Shown one piece after another: positions 37,971-49,138 of a stretch of DNA of 64,000 nt. A program made the position numbers and the translations under genes. The stretch spans positions 3,224,001 through 3,288,000 of the forward strand of contig JBBPUQ010000002.1 in assembly GCA_038501195.1 (NCBI GenBank), given 5' to 3'. How positions within the stretch are numbered: position 1 is the stretch's first letter; each line of letters begins with the position of its first letter. This DNA comes from Nemania diffusa. Its lineage: Eukaryota > Ascomycota > Sordariomycetes > Xylariales > Xylariaceae. Under the pieces are notes generated by a model that saw only the letters and a list, made by a program, of their open reading frames with translations, ran no database searches and was not told the DNA's origin.

Positions 37971-39071
37971 TTATATTTCACCCATGTTAGAAACGAAGCA
38001 GTCTAATAGATCGCCTTCCACGTTGCCGGTGGGCTCGAATGATGGTAGGCCTTGCTGTGGGTGGTGATGAGCATGATGTTGCTGCTGGTGCTGGTGCGGG
38101 TGCTGTTGCTGGTGCTGGTGCGGGTGCTGTTGCTGGTCCATGTGGGCCGACATCCCGCTAGCATCGTAGTATGGTGCTGATATGGTTGGCAAGCCGTGGT
38201 GGCCGTTGTATGAGGCGGTGAGGTGTGGTGGGGTAGGTAAAGGTGAGGCGAGTGGCTGGTGGTGTGCGTGGATATGGGGTGACACATGATGCATGTACTG
38301 CTGCTGTAGATAGTGCGGTGGTATCTGGATATTTGTCGGCCGCGGTATCGGGATCGGGGCGCTCCCAGCATGTTGCTGTTGCTGCGTTGGTTGTTGGAAC
38401 TGGTTCTGCTGCTGCTGCTGATGGTGATGCGGTGGCGGCGTCTGATTTCGTTGCATCGAGGCGAGCTCTTCGTATGCTAGCTGTACTGCGGCTGGCATGG
38501 ACCGACCCGGCGGCCGGACGTGTCGTGCTGATGAGCCTGTGTCTCGCCTGTCGTACGCAGATTTAGGTCCGCTACTAACATTCTGTAGTCTCTTCTGCGG
38601 TGGACGCTCACGATGCTGTTCACGTACAGCTGGGGTCGAATTTTGGTGATGTTGATGCGAGTGGTGCTGATGCTGGTGATGTGCTGACTGTTGCTGGGGT
38701 TGGTTTTGCTTTGAAATGCCTCCATCTTCTATATTCGTTACGCTTGAAACGGGCGACACCGACGACGATGGCGTGGGGAGTGTCTGCTGCGCCTGGTACA
38801 TTAAATGCTGCTGCTGTTGCTGCGACTTGTCGCCCATTCGTCCTCCTGGGCCGATCACTTCGGTCTTGGCGCCTGTCCCAGCTCCCGTCCCCCCGGCCAT
38901 ATTTCGTTTTCTCATCTGCTGATACATGAGCATATTCCGCATTAAAGCCTTGTATTTGGCTTCGAGCTGCTCGAGAGATTTCCGCCTGGGCCGGTGCTGC
39001 CGTCCGGCGGGCGGTGCGTGATGCGAGGCCGTCATCGGTTGCGGCCCCGTGTTCGCTGGGTTCATCATCAT
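37971..39071 (-). CDS. Gln/His-rich low-complexity protein of unknown function
   Basis: Single exon, 366 residues, ATG at 39071. Residues about 25-58 (HRPRRKSLEQLEAKYKALMR and following) are basic and helix-forming and are the only part that looks folded. The rest is dominated by Gln, His, Pro and Ser runs, including two copies of an eight-residue HPHQHQQQ unit near the C terminus, encoded by a 24-bp DNA repeat around 38080-38137. The extreme C terminus (GNVEGDLLDCFVSNMGEI) is non-repetitive and could be a short conserved motif. Such Q/H-rich proteins are often transcriptional or RNA-binding regulators, but nothing here proves that. Non-random length and ATG context support a real gene; the function is unknown. 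Confidence 0.7.
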   Translation of the reverse strand: MMMNPANTGPQPMTASHHAPPAGRQHRPRRKSLEQLEAKYKALMRNMLMYQQMRKRNMAGGTGAGTGAKTEVIGPGGRMGDKSQQQQQHLMYQAQQTLPTPSSSVSPVSSVTNIEDGGISKQNQPQQQSAHHQHQHHSHQHHQNSTPAVREQHRERPPQKRLQNVSSGPKSAYDRRDTGSSARHVRPPGRSMPAAVQLAYEELASMQRNQTPPPHHHQQQQQNQFQQPTQQQQHAGSAPIPIPRPTNIQIPPHYLQQQYMHHVSPHIHAHHQPLASPLPTPPHLTASYNGHHGLPTISAPYYDASGMSAHMDQQQHPHQHQQQHPHQHQQQHHAHHHPQQGLPSFEPTGNVEGDLLDCFVSNMGEI

Positions 39072-39737
39072 AGAACGGGTGTTAAGAACTTCTTGTTAAA
39101 AGCGCGCCGAGCATTCCCTGGAGGTTCTTTGCACAGATTATGATGATAGGTCCACCCTGGCGATGGAGTACCTATATCTCAGAGATATAAGACGACGAAA
39201 ATGAGCGAGGAGAGCCAGTGAAGCCAGCGAGTAAGTGAGTGAGGGAATGAGTGATAAGGAGTGTGGATGAAGTTCGAGACCCGAGACCTGAGACCCAAAA
39301 CCTAAAACCCGAACAACTCGAGCACGATGGATCCAGCACTTGCTATCTGGTTATTAGTAACAAACAAGCAAGTAGACAGGCGAGCTGGAGCTGGGGTGCG
39401 GACATTTATTAATAGGGAGGCTGTGTGCTTTCGCGAGCGTTGGGCGTTTTCCGTGAGCAACCCGTTTCGTTACACATGCAGCTTGAATTTGATATATAAC
39501 ATATGTAGGTACCGTACGCATAGATAGGTATACCAAAACAACCCACCTCAAATCTAGCAGGTTAGGTAGGTATGTCTAAGGAGAAAATGAGAAATTCTGG
39601 TATACGCACAGTTATAGTAGTATACTGCCTGCGTTACACGTATAGCAAGAAGAGGGATTTGAGATACTAGGAGAATATTTGAGAAGTTGTGCTAGATCGC
39701 CCTCCCGTCCGTCTGGGTGGAAAGGTACAATTTGACA
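39072..39737. other. Intergenic, no gene recognised
   Basis: Promoter side of the Gln/His-rich gene. It includes a short direct repeat of GAGACC/CCTAAAACC-type words at 39277-39312 and TAGGTAGGTATG at 39561-39572. No convincing coding frame is present. Confidence 0.5.
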
Positions 39738-40159
39738 TTATCTACCGATCACATTGGCATTGGCATCAAACACTGGACGGTTACGAGCTAGTTCGGCAGC
39801 GCTTGTACCATTCAGCGTCGATCGTCTCAACCCCTCACTATCAGAAGTGACAGGCTACCCGTGCAGACGACCTGGGGGGTCTGGCAATGATTTGACAATG
39901 CCTTGGGCTTGGGCTTGGACGTACCTACGTATAGACGTGGGCTTTGGGAGCTTTGGGGGGGCCAGAGCAAAAAGCAAGTTAAGCTCAGCTAGGAAGAGCT
40001 GGAGGACGCTTATAGGGGTGCCCATCTTGATTTTGTCATTATCGACCGGGCTGGCGGTCTCGGATTCCAAATCGACAAGCCGGCCTACCTATTAATTCAT
40101 TGTCTGGAGAGTGAGAGAGAAAAGAGTTCCACTCTGGGATCCTCCAGGGGGCAAGACAT
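39738..40159 (-). CDS. Candidate small multi-exon gene, unknown function
   Basis: Proposed exons 40159-40133, 40088-39925 and 39837-39738 give 96 residues. Introns are 44 nt and 87 nt, the second with a perfect GTACGT donor and a GATAG acceptor. Residues about 32-50 are hydrophobic (ISVLQLFLAELNLLFALAPP) and the C terminus (SAAELARNRPVFDANANVIG) looks like a real protein end followed directly by TAA. If the first intron is wrong, the protein could start at the ATG at 40025 (66 residues). A + strand frame over the same DNA is also open, so composition alone does not settle it. I do not recognise the family. The 3' exon is the strongest part and the first exon the weakest. Confidence 0.42.
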
Positions 40160-41256
40160 GTAAGTACCTACCTAGGTAGCGTATAGTGTAGTGTAGGCAA
40201 GGTTTTACATTTCCACTACTTGATCCAGATCCAGATACCGAACACTACATACATATGTAGGTATGTGCAGGCTTAATGTTGTATGTATGTATGCCTGCTG
40301 TTTGCATACCTATGCTGTGCGCTACAGCACGTATGGACGCAGCAGGTATGTACGTGTAAGTATAATAATACCACCACACTGCGGGTATCTGCACTGAAAT
40401 GGAAGCAAGCATTTTGATCTTGACCTCCTTCGGAACAGTTAGGCAGAACGCTGGGTACTAGATAAAACGAGATAGGGCAAGACAAGAAACGACAGGACGG
40501 CTAGGTACCATATGGACATGGCGAGTTTTTTTTGTGTGCAGTGTCTGTCTCTCTGTCTCTCTCTGTGTCTCTCTACGAAGTTGGAACAAGATTCCAAATA
40601 TCAAACTAGTGCTTTTCATTAGGAAGAGTCAGCAAGCAGGGGTTAGCCGCCGCAGCTGACAGTATGCGAACGCGGCTGTCTCATATGGCGCACGGTGGCG
40701 CTCTCCGAGAGCGCTGGACAGATACAGCATCGGAGTGCACTGTAGCACTTGCAACAGCGGTATGATAGTGGTCACACACAGTGTGCGCATCGCCTAGACT
40801 ACCTTGCGGGCTTCTTGCCGATACAACATGATCATCGACCCCCTTCCAAATCTTTTTCATACCTCCTCCACCAACACCAGATTAGCATTGCAGAAGATTT
40901 GACCACTCATCTTTGATCCCCTTCCTCCTTTCTCACGAGCAGCCTGTCTAGCGTGTCTACACCACACTACCTATGCAGAGTACTACCTCCCTATTATCTA
41001 AGATTCTATACTCTACTACATATCTACATACTCTGTATTAAGGTAGTACGTATATACATACATATACGTACACTATCAACCTATTTGTAGGTAGCCTACG
41101 CATATGCACAGGCGGGCATTTGGTGTGAAACCTCTCGCTGAACTGACACCCATTGTCTCTGCCTCCGGAGCCTAACCTAGTCCATACACACGCGCCGCAT
41201 TGTCATCTACGTACTACCTTATTATACCTATTTCTGTGTCGTCTTATTCGTCCCAG
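40160..41256. promoter_or_regulatory. Intergenic and promoter region upstream of MSH1
   Basis: Contains a 17-nt perfect inverted repeat (GCGCTCTC/GAGAGCGC around one C) at 40698-40714 and a CT/GT-rich simple tract at 40541-40575. TACCTACCTAGGTA occurs near 40166-40179. No coding frame with protein-like features is seen. Confidence 0.5.
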
Positions 41257-44200
41257 ATGACCGGCTCGTCATCATGCTCTCGGCTTCTTCCGTTGCTCGC
41301 TTGTCGAAGTGCATGTCAGCTGTATGACGCTGCGAGGCCTCGTCTGTTACCACTTCTTGCGCCTGCGTTTGCTTCTGCTTCAGCTGCACACACGAGATCT
41401 ATCACAACCACCACCACTCATACTCATGCTCATGCATGTGATAGCCAACGCCGGCCCAGTCTGCCATGTCTCGGTCGCTGTACTGTCTTCCGTCCCGGAA
41501 GCACGCCATCGCGGGGGAAGAAGACGAAGTCGTCTGTCAAACTCAAAGACCTTCCTCAAGGACTTGTCAACGCGGAACCGCTGCCTGACCTGGAAGAGTA
41601 TGGCGGCCCGGCTTATCCCACCGTCGTGTTGCAGGCCCGTCGCAACATGCAAAAGTTTGAGAATTGCGTGTTGCTGACGCGCGTTGGCGGCTTCTATGAG
41701 CTCTACTTTGAACATGCCGAGGAGTACGGCCCGCTACTAAATCTCAAAGTGGCGCAAAAGAAGACCAATGCCGGCCCCGTCTCAATGGTAGCGTAGTTTC
41801 ACCTATCCACCGTCCTATTTATGTCTTGTCTCCATGGCACAATCTCTCTGATACACCTTGTATGTAGGCTGGCTTCCCGTTCTTTCAGCTGGAGAGATTT
41901 CTCAGGACTTTAGTGCTCGACCTCAACTGCTACGTAGCTATAGCCGAGGAGTTTCCCAATGATCCCGGCGACAAAGCGAGGTCTGGCGGCCTCATGCATG
42001 ACCGTCGAGTTGCCCGCGTTATCACTCCAGGTACTTTGATAGATGAGAATTTCATTGACCCATACGCCAATAATTATGTCTTGGGGATCCACATCGACCA
42101 CGAAGCCCGTCACTCTCTTCCTACTACCGGGAACGAGGATTTAGATTTGGGCCCGTCCCCCACGCCAATTGGACTAGCTTGGTTAGACATCTCCACCGGC
42201 CAATTCTACACCCAGGCTACAACTCTAACTTCACTGTCGTCTATCCTTTCCCGAGTGGGACCTCGAGAAATTGTTGTTGACGAGGTGCTCGAGTCTCAAA
42301 GAGACCATCAATTGTTCTCTGTCCTCGCAGAGGACAAGCACTTCATCACATTCGCGCCTCGAGAGGATTTTCTGCCTGTGTCAGAATGGCACCCAATGCT
42401 AGAGTCCGAGATGCCGGCGCAAACTGTTGCAACCCTCACGTTAGACGAGGCTCAAGCAGGTAGTTTGGTGCTCCAATATGTGAAAAATCGTCTTCGGGGA
42501 CTAAGCATGAAGTTACAGCCCCCACTACGGCATGATAATATGGCGGTCCTAACTATGGATAAGAATACGATGCGAGCCCTAGAGATTAAGGAGACGATCA
42601 GAGATGGTCTTTTCACAGGGAGTCTGCTTCATGCTGTGCGAAGAACAGTTACAAAGGGCGGTGCTCGGCTACTTAATCTGTGGTTAAGCGCTCCGTCTAC
42701 GTGTTTAGATACTATCCGAGCTCGCCAGGACTTGGTGGAGTACTTCATACAAAACGAAGACCAACGTGATGAGATTGTTTTATTGCTAAAAAGGAGCTAT
42801 GATTCGCAACGGTTGGTGCAGAAGTTTGCATTTGGCCGGGGAGATGCAGACGACCTCGTAGGCTTGGCTGACACAATTCGCGCCGTGGAAGCTATCTCCG
42901 TTATTCTTACTAATGCGACTGAAGTCGAAAATATAGACTCAGTAAAGTCTAATAAGAGGGGGAGGAAAAAGCGAGCCGCGGAGATAGTCTCCGTAGCTCC
43001 ACCTACGTCTTGTTTCGCATCCCTTCTCTCACGTATTAAGCTTGAAGAGCCCTTGAAGCTAGCGGAGCGTATCCGTATGTCTATTGACGAGGAAGGGCTC
43101 GTCCTACAACACCAACACGAGGACAGCGCGGCCAGCAAACTGCTCAGCCTGGCCGAAAATGCTGTTGTCGCCGAAGGGACACCAGGAGACGCAGCATCAT
43201 TACCAAAAGGTTCAAAAAGGAAGAAGCCCACCTCTATCAGGGACCATTACGCGGATGATACCATGACCTTTATCATGAAACCAGGAGCAAGTCCTGGGTT
43301 GAAAAAGCTACATGCCAGACTCTCAGATCTATCACAGGAGAAGCTTGAGCTGGGAAACATCCTGCGCGAGCGTCTGGGTGCCCCAAGCCTGACGCTCCGC
43401 TGGACGCCGAGTCTAGGACACATATGTCACGTAAAGGGCAAAGACGTACGGGCTGAAGGCGTCACGGGTTACGCCTCCGTAGGCTCAAGCCGCAGCACTC
43501 GAACATTCTATGTGGAAGAATGGACTGTCCTAGGACAGCGCGTCCACCAGACACATTTCGAAATTGGGACTCAAGAAACACTGATCTTTGCTGAACTACG
43601 GGCGGCCGTTGTGGCGAACCTAGTTAAGCTACGACGCAATGCATCGGTACTGGACGAATTGGATGTTGCTACGTCGTTTGCGCGTCTCGCTGTTGAGCAA
43701 GGGTTGACAAGGCCTGTCCTTGATAACTCGACAGCGCATACGATTATTGGGGGTCGACACCCGACGGTGGAAGGCGGGTTGCGCGAACGAGGCCGGAGTT
43801 TCACGAGAAACGATTGCCTTGTGGGACATACTATTAGCTCTACTAACACCGCTACGGCTTCAGCAATTCCTGACGCGGATCCCAATCTCACACAAGACAG
43901 TGCGCCGGCATCAGCTCCACTGCTGCACTCCTCAGAAGGCCGTCTCTGGCTGATTACGGGCCCAAACATGGCAGGCAAGAGCACATATCTGCGGCAAAAC
44001 GCACTCATCACCATCCTCGCACAGGCAGGGTGTTACGTGCCTGCATCGCACGCGACCATAGGGGTTGTGGACGCCATCTTCTCACGCGTCGGGTCCGCCG
44101 ATAATCTGTACCGGGACCAGAGCACGTTTATGGTCGAGATGCTGGAGACGGCGCAGATCCTGCGCCACGCGACGCCGCGCTCCTTCGTCATTATGGACGA

Positions 44201-44546
44201 GATCGGGCGCGGCACGACGCCCGAGGACGGCGAGGCCGTCGCGTTCGCGTGCCTACATCACCTCGCCACCGTAAATAGATGCCGGGCACTCTTCGCCACG
44301 CACTTCCACAGGCTTGCCGACCTTGTGCACGAGCGCGGGCTGCATGTCGGTAGTGACGGGGGAGGAGGCGCTGTCGAGATGTACTGCACCGACGTCGAGG
44401 AGGACGGCGAAGGTGGCTTCGTCTACGTGCATAGGTTACGAAAGGGCGTCAACAGACAGAGCCATGCGCTCAAAGTTGCGCGACTCGCGGGCCTTCCAGA
44501 GACAGTTCTCACAGTTGCGAAGACGGTTTTAGGAGGAGTTCATTAA
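41257..44546 (+). CDS. MSH1: Mitochondrial DNA mismatch-repair protein, MutS homologue
   Basis: Exons 41257-41787 and 41868-44546 (80-nt intron) give 1069 residues. The ATG at 41257 is the first in frame. The N terminus is rich in Ser, Arg, Ala and Leu with almost no acidic residues (SRLLPLLACRSACQLYDAAR), as in a mitochondrial presequence. MutS features are: the mismatch-reading Phe-x-Glu in RVGGFYELYF; connector, lever and clamp regions; a C-terminal ABC-type ATPase with Walker A GPNMAGKST (codons near 43959-43985); the STFMVEM signature; and Walker B MDEIGRGTTPEDG. Fungal Msh1 maintains mitochondrial DNA. An insert with RGRKKRA lies in the clamp region. All ATPase motifs are intact. Confidence 0.95.
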
Positions 44547-45107
44547 AATCATTGTACACACTAAAGTAAAAAGAACATCGCAAAAATAAGATACCCAAGC
44601 CTAATTACCAGCAGGCAGTATAGTATATAATGGCAGATTGCATCTTCACGGCACATACGACTACTTTCAAGGTTCCTAGATAACTTTAGAGACGTGTTAG
44701 CTCTTCTGCTCATGATTGTGACAAATACATCATTAGATGAAAATAGGATCGTGTCTCATAAGGTGTTGTTGATAAGTGGTGTCATCAAGAAATGTTCAGG
44801 GTTAAAAAGCTCTTGATTATTTTTATAATCATTGAACACGTTTAGGGTTAAGGGTAGCCGAAGAAATGGAAAGCTTGACTGACCTTTTTGAGAGGGAGGT
44901 GAACGACTGAGTACCAGATTGGCAAGCAGCATATCACATTCATCAAACGATAACTGTATTGGACAATATTCTTCGTCACACGTCAAATGTCTCAATTGAC
45001 CAGCAAAAGACCTATGTACCATCCATTTTCGTACGTATAGATCTCGTAAACCTAACCGAAGCCCAGTTTTATGCCAGTCCGTTAACACCATTATCATGCT
45101 ATATAAT
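44547..45107. other. Convergent 3' intergenic region, MSH1 / P0
   Basis: Beyond the P0 stop codon (45110-45108) the minus strand stays open in another frame to 44756, but this is only reached if the last P0 intron is retained. Otherwise it is 3' UTR. Nothing else is seen. Confidence 0.5.
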
Positions 45108-46278
45108 TTAATCGCTAGGTGCAGGTTAGTAAAAAGCGGACAAACACGAATGCTCGGGGAGAGTAGAACATACAAAAGACCACCGAAGCCCTCATCACCG
45201 GACTCCTCAGCCTCCTCCTCCTCCTTAGCCGCGGGAGCAGCCTCAGTCGTCGTCTCGGCAGCGGCAGCGACAGGAGCAGCGGAAGCGTAGGCGTCAGGGT
45301 TGGCGATACGGTCCTTAAGATCCGTAATCTCGGGCCAGCTGTACTCAGTCTCAATGGCAACAGCCAGGACCTTCTTGTAGCTGTTGACGAGAGAGTGGAT
45401 GATGGAAGGTAAGGTGGGGAAGTTGATGGCCAGAGACACCGTAGCAATGGTGGTGATGGCGCTGGTGAAGGTCTTGAGGAGCTGGTCCTCGCTAATATCC
45501 AGGACATCAGGCGAGAAGGCGTTACCCTCATCGTAAACCTGCAATACACCCAGACCGTAGGTGAAGGGGGAGATGTTGAGCATGTTCAACAGAGTGGCCT
45601 CGGAGGGACCGACCTTGTTGCCGGCCTCGACGAGCTTGAGATCGGTGGTGATTTCAATGGTACCACGGGCGATCTTGGTGGGAACACCGAGGGCCTGGAA
45701 GAAAGAGGTCTTGCCAGGTTCCATACCAGTGTTGCCAGCAGGGACCCAGACATCGGCGGGCGCAACGGCACCAGCACGGGCAGGGGCGGCAACCTTGTTG
45801 GCGAGGATCTTGTCACGAATGGACTTGAGATCACCGTTGGTGAAGACGAAGCCGATGTTGCCCTTGACGTGAGGCAGGAGCTTCTCGTAGTCGGGGGTAT
45901 CGGCAATGAAGGTCTTCAGAGCTCGACGGACCTAGAAAAGCAAGCACGAAAACAGAAGTTAGCCAACCCAACTTGATTCACTCAAAAAAAAACCTCCCAA
46001 AAAAACCCCAACATTATAACATAGCATAGCTTAACAACAACGTACCATGGTGTTCTTGCCCATCAGCACAACAGCCTCACTGCGGAGGGACTGTCGGACC
46101 TCGTGCATCTGCTGCGAGCTGACATTGTCGACGGTGACGATGAAGACGGACTTGTACTCCTCAAGCAGCGCCTTGAGCTTGGGGAACTGCAGCAACGACG
46201 TGGTCAGAAAAAACGCAGATACCGACGCAGATGGGGCATACACACGTATTCCGCCTTCTTTTCCTTGCTGGCTCCCAT
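45108..46278 (-). CDS. RPP0: 60S ribosomal stalk protein P0 (uL10)
   Basis: Four exons (46278-46246, 46186-46046, 45931-45174, 45114-45108) give 312 residues, exactly the length of yeast P0. It starts [11 protein letters not shown], then has the uL10 core ([34 protein letters not shown]), the P1/P2-binding helices, an Ala-rich hinge ([20 protein letters not shown]) and the acidic C-terminal tail ending GFGGLFD. The stalk recruits translation GTPases through this tail. The last exon is only 7 nt and supplies the final Asp and the stop; intron 3 (59 nt) has a TACTAAC branch and CTAG acceptor. Without splicing, the frame runs on for about 139 more codons and the FD ending is lost. Confidence 0.96.
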
Positions 46279-46735
46279 GTCTTCTTATTTTTGAAGTTAG
46301 GATGTTTAAAGCCAGCTGAATCTGTATGTGGTGTGTAATTGAGAAGTTGGTACTGTTCTGTTACGAAAAGCTCGAGTGCAATTGATCCCCAAAATTCCTG
46401 GTCGTTCTTTGTGTGCCCCACTCTTATCAAGATAGGGTTTGTCAATCTACCCTAACTAGGTACCTGAGGTACAGTGGAGGTGCCTGATCGAAGCTGCGCT
46501 AATGATTCGACTCAGCCACAGCTTAGCTACCCCTATCTTATCACTTTACTTATTAGTAGGTAGACTTACAAGTATGCGTAGACGAGCTGTCATGATGTTT
46601 GGTTCGACGCATTTACATTTTAACAGCGAAGAGTCTTCGACGCTTTTCGCATCTGACTAGGCAGGGGATTAGCTACCACCGCTATGTATATATAGTACAT
46701 GTTTTATATACTGAGTCCCAATATTATGGATCGGG
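46279..46735. promoter_or_regulatory. P0 promoter region
   Basis: Upstream of P0 and downstream of the PPR-like gene on the same strand. TACCTGAGGTAC and TTATTAGTAGGTAG words are present near 46460-46565. No specific ribosomal-protein promoter element could be recognised with confidence. Confidence 0.45.
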
Positions 46736-49138
46736 TTAGCTCTCTACCTCTTGTGTTGTCTGATTTTGTAGGCCCATCTCTACCGCAGCTTCTATTGCCA
46801 ATTGCTGTGCATCCTCCTCATTCATGTCAGAGAAAGCCGCCTCTAGTTGAAGTTCTAAGAAGTTACCCGTCTCCTCAGACCTCACTTCTAGTGACATAAT
46901 CTCGCCGTCGGCAATCTTTCCTTGCTCTACAAGCTCTCGATGACGAAATGTTAGGTAATCGTCAAGACTTGCCCGAGCTCGAATAAGCTTAGAGCCCTCT
47001 CGGCGTCTAGTAAGCTTTTCCAAGTCCAAGGTTCCAATTAACATCTCAAAGACAACCATGTCCGGCGGGTTATAGTTGACAAGTCGTCGGAGTGCGCGGT
47101 ACGCGAGGAGAAGACCAGCGCGGTCTTGAAGTTTGCGAAATGAGTGCAAAATGTTCCTTGCGAGGAAGACATCCATCTTCATGCCGTCCGCTGTTTGGAA
47201 AATCGAGGCCTGTTTAACTATCTCCGCAAAGAGGGCACGGGTTCTCGAGGTTTCCGTGGACACATCCCTAGGGAGTATCCTAATGAAACGATTGACAGGC
47301 AGGGCTTGCCAGAGAGCCATGAGTGTATGCGAATCTGGCTTCAAGCCAAATCGTTTAGTCATTTCCTGGTACATGGGTAGCAACATATCGCCTTTTCCAT
47401 CTTGTAGGAGAGAGAAGAGCAGCTGGTTGAATATGAAAGAATCAGGCGCGATTTCAGCTTCCTGGAAAGACTGCCACAAAGGGCCCATCTTTGTTGTCAG
47501 GTTTCGTTCCTTGTAATTTTCTGCCAGTAGACTAAACGTCTCCAAGTTCGCTCGTGGCCATCCGTCGCCAGGCGCGTATAAGCTTACGCTAGGTAAGCTT
47601 AGTTTTCTTCTTCTAAGTTCCACAAACTTTAGGCGTGTGTTGATCAAGCTCCACGCAATTTCCTCCGCTTTCTGGACGTCATCGGCGGTCCCGGTTCGAA
47701 GCCACGCCCCAATGAGGCCGTTAACCTGGATCGCCAAAGGCGTAATTCCTCGAGACCTCATAAAGCGTAGAACATCGGATGCCCCGGTAAGATCGCCCGC
47801 ACCGATGAGTCTCTTTAACCACTTACCAAAGAAGAAAGGGTTTGCAATACTAGGCGGATAATGCTGGGCCCCTAGAAGGTCGATGTATCCTGACTTCATC
47901 ATATCCACAAATATGACAAGTGCAAGCTCGGTGTTCCCAGAAGCCAAGAAGTATGATATAATCCTGTCGTAGTCTTCAATAGTCATTGAATCTCCAAGAC
48001 TAACACGCAGGTCGCGGTAAAGTTTGAAGCCGGTCTCGACGGCCGCCGGGGTCTCAGCGCACAGTTTAATAAGCGGTTGTACAAATCGAGGGTCAACCTC
48101 GTAAGGCGATTCCAGAATTGTACTAGCTATACGTTCGGCTCGCTCGAAGTCCCCAACGCGGCAGTACATTTGCAACCCTAGTTGCCAGAAGGCCACGAAC
48201 GTCTCAGGATTCGCACCAAGAGTGGAAACATGCCTCCTATGGTTTTCGATGGCCTCATTCTCCCAGCCATCAACGAATATAGCTTCGAGCGCTAAAATCT
48301 GTCGCTCGGGGCTCAGAGAAACGCCCGAATGCTGCATGTCCTTGGTGAGGGTATAGATATATGACATGCGATCCGTCTGGAATGTGTATTCAGGTGAAAG
48401 AATCTGCCATAGTACCTCCCAAGTTGGCGGTGGAACGGTATGCCATCGATTGGACATGGTCGTACGAGCCGCCGAGTACACTTTCCAAAGCCCGTGGACG
48501 TCCTTAGGTAAGGCATCCTTTTTGTCGCGTGCTCTACAACGCCTGATCCAATTGTTCAGTCGATGAATGCGATCCTGCCGATTTCCATTCAACCCAAATA
48601 TCGGAATTGCCAGCGAGGATATCGTCTTATCGTCAATTTCTTCCGGTAGGTCGTCAGTATTGCTACCAGAGTCCCGATCGAATTGTTTTCGCAGCTTGTC
48701 GGCCTCTTCCTTGCCGCCCATTTCCTCTATATTTTTAGCCATATTTACAACGCTCTCCAACTGGCCCTCGAGCTCCTTGAGCCGAGCATCGAGCTCGCCC
48801 CCGGGGTCTATTAATGCCTTGCTGAACTCGTTGTCGTCCTCTATACGGCGGATACTGCCACCTTCCCCTTGTTCGAAGTAGTTCACGGCTACTTTATCTG
48901 GGGTATCCTGTAGGAGACCGAGACCTTTCAACGTCTTCAGGCGCTCGGCTTCCTGCTCGGGAGAACGATGTTTTATTCGGTTTGGCGCAAATGCGTGTGT
49001 AGCTTGGGATGAATGTCGAATTGGCCATGGCGTTACAGTCGATCGCTTGCGGAGGGCGGACAAACAGGAATTACACACAAATTTCCGGGTGGTGAGCTCG
49101 AAAAAATGCGGCCTGGGAGGCATGACATAAATTGACAT
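46736..49138 (-). CDS. Pentatricopeptide-repeat-like mitochondrial protein
   Basis: Single exon. The frame is open further upstream but its first true ATG is at 49138, giving 800 residues; a second ATG five codons later is possible. The N terminus is basic and Ser-rich (LRKRSTVTPWPIRHSSQATH) and free of acidic runs, consistent with mitochondrial import. It also carries a CNSC pair (FVCNSCLSAL). From about residue 190 on the protein is helical with degenerate PPR-type units (for example ITPLAIQVNGLIGAWLRTG and FNQLLFSLLQDGKGDMLLPM). Proteins of this kind bind organellar RNA or assist mitochondrial complex assembly; I cannot tell which member it is. It shares a bidirectional promoter with ORC3. 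Confidence 0.75.
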   Translation of the reverse strand: MSIYVMPPRPHFFELTTRKFVCNSCLSALRKRSTVTPWPIRHSSQATHAFAPNRIKHRSPEQEAERLKTLKGLGLLQDTPDKVAVNYFEQGEGGSIRRIEDDNEFSKALIDPGGELDARLKELEGQLESVVNMAKNIEEMGGKEEADKLRKQFDRDSGSNTDDLPEEIDDKTISSLAIPIFGLNGNRQDRIHRLNNWIRRCRARDKKDALPKDVHGLWKVYSAARTTMSNRWHTVPPPTWEVLWQILSPEYTFQTDRMSYIYTLTKDMQHSGVSLSPERQILALEAIFVDGWENEAIENHRRHVSTLGANPETFVAFWQLGLQMYCRVGDFERAERIASTILESPYEVDPRFVQPLIKLCAETPAAVETGFKLYRDLRVSLGDSMTIEDYDRIISYFLASGNTELALVIFVDMMKSGYIDLLGAQHYPPSIANPFFFGKWLKRLIGAGDLTGASDVLRFMRSRGITPLAIQVNGLIGAWLRTGTADDVQKAEEIAWSLINTRLKFVELRRRKLSLPSVSLYAPGDGWPRANLETFSLLAENYKERNLTTKMGPLWQSFQEAEIAPDSFIFNQLLFSLLQDGKGDMLLPMYQEMTKRFGLKPDSHTLMALWQALPVNRFIRILPRDVSTETSRTRALFAEIVKQASIFQTADGMKMDVFLARNILHSFRKLQDRAGLLLAYRALRRLVNYNPPDMVVFEMLIGTLDLEKLTRRREGSKLIRARASLDDYLTFRHRELVEQGKIADGEIMSLEVRSEETGNFLELQLEAAFSDMNEEDAQQLAIEAAVEMGLQNQTTQEVES

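Noticed and set aside
44756..45107. Long minus-strand frame continuing past the P0 gene
   Set aside because: It exists only if the last P0 intron is retained. Splicing to the 7-nt exon gives the conserved GFGGLFD ending and exactly 312 residues, so the frame is not a gene on its own.
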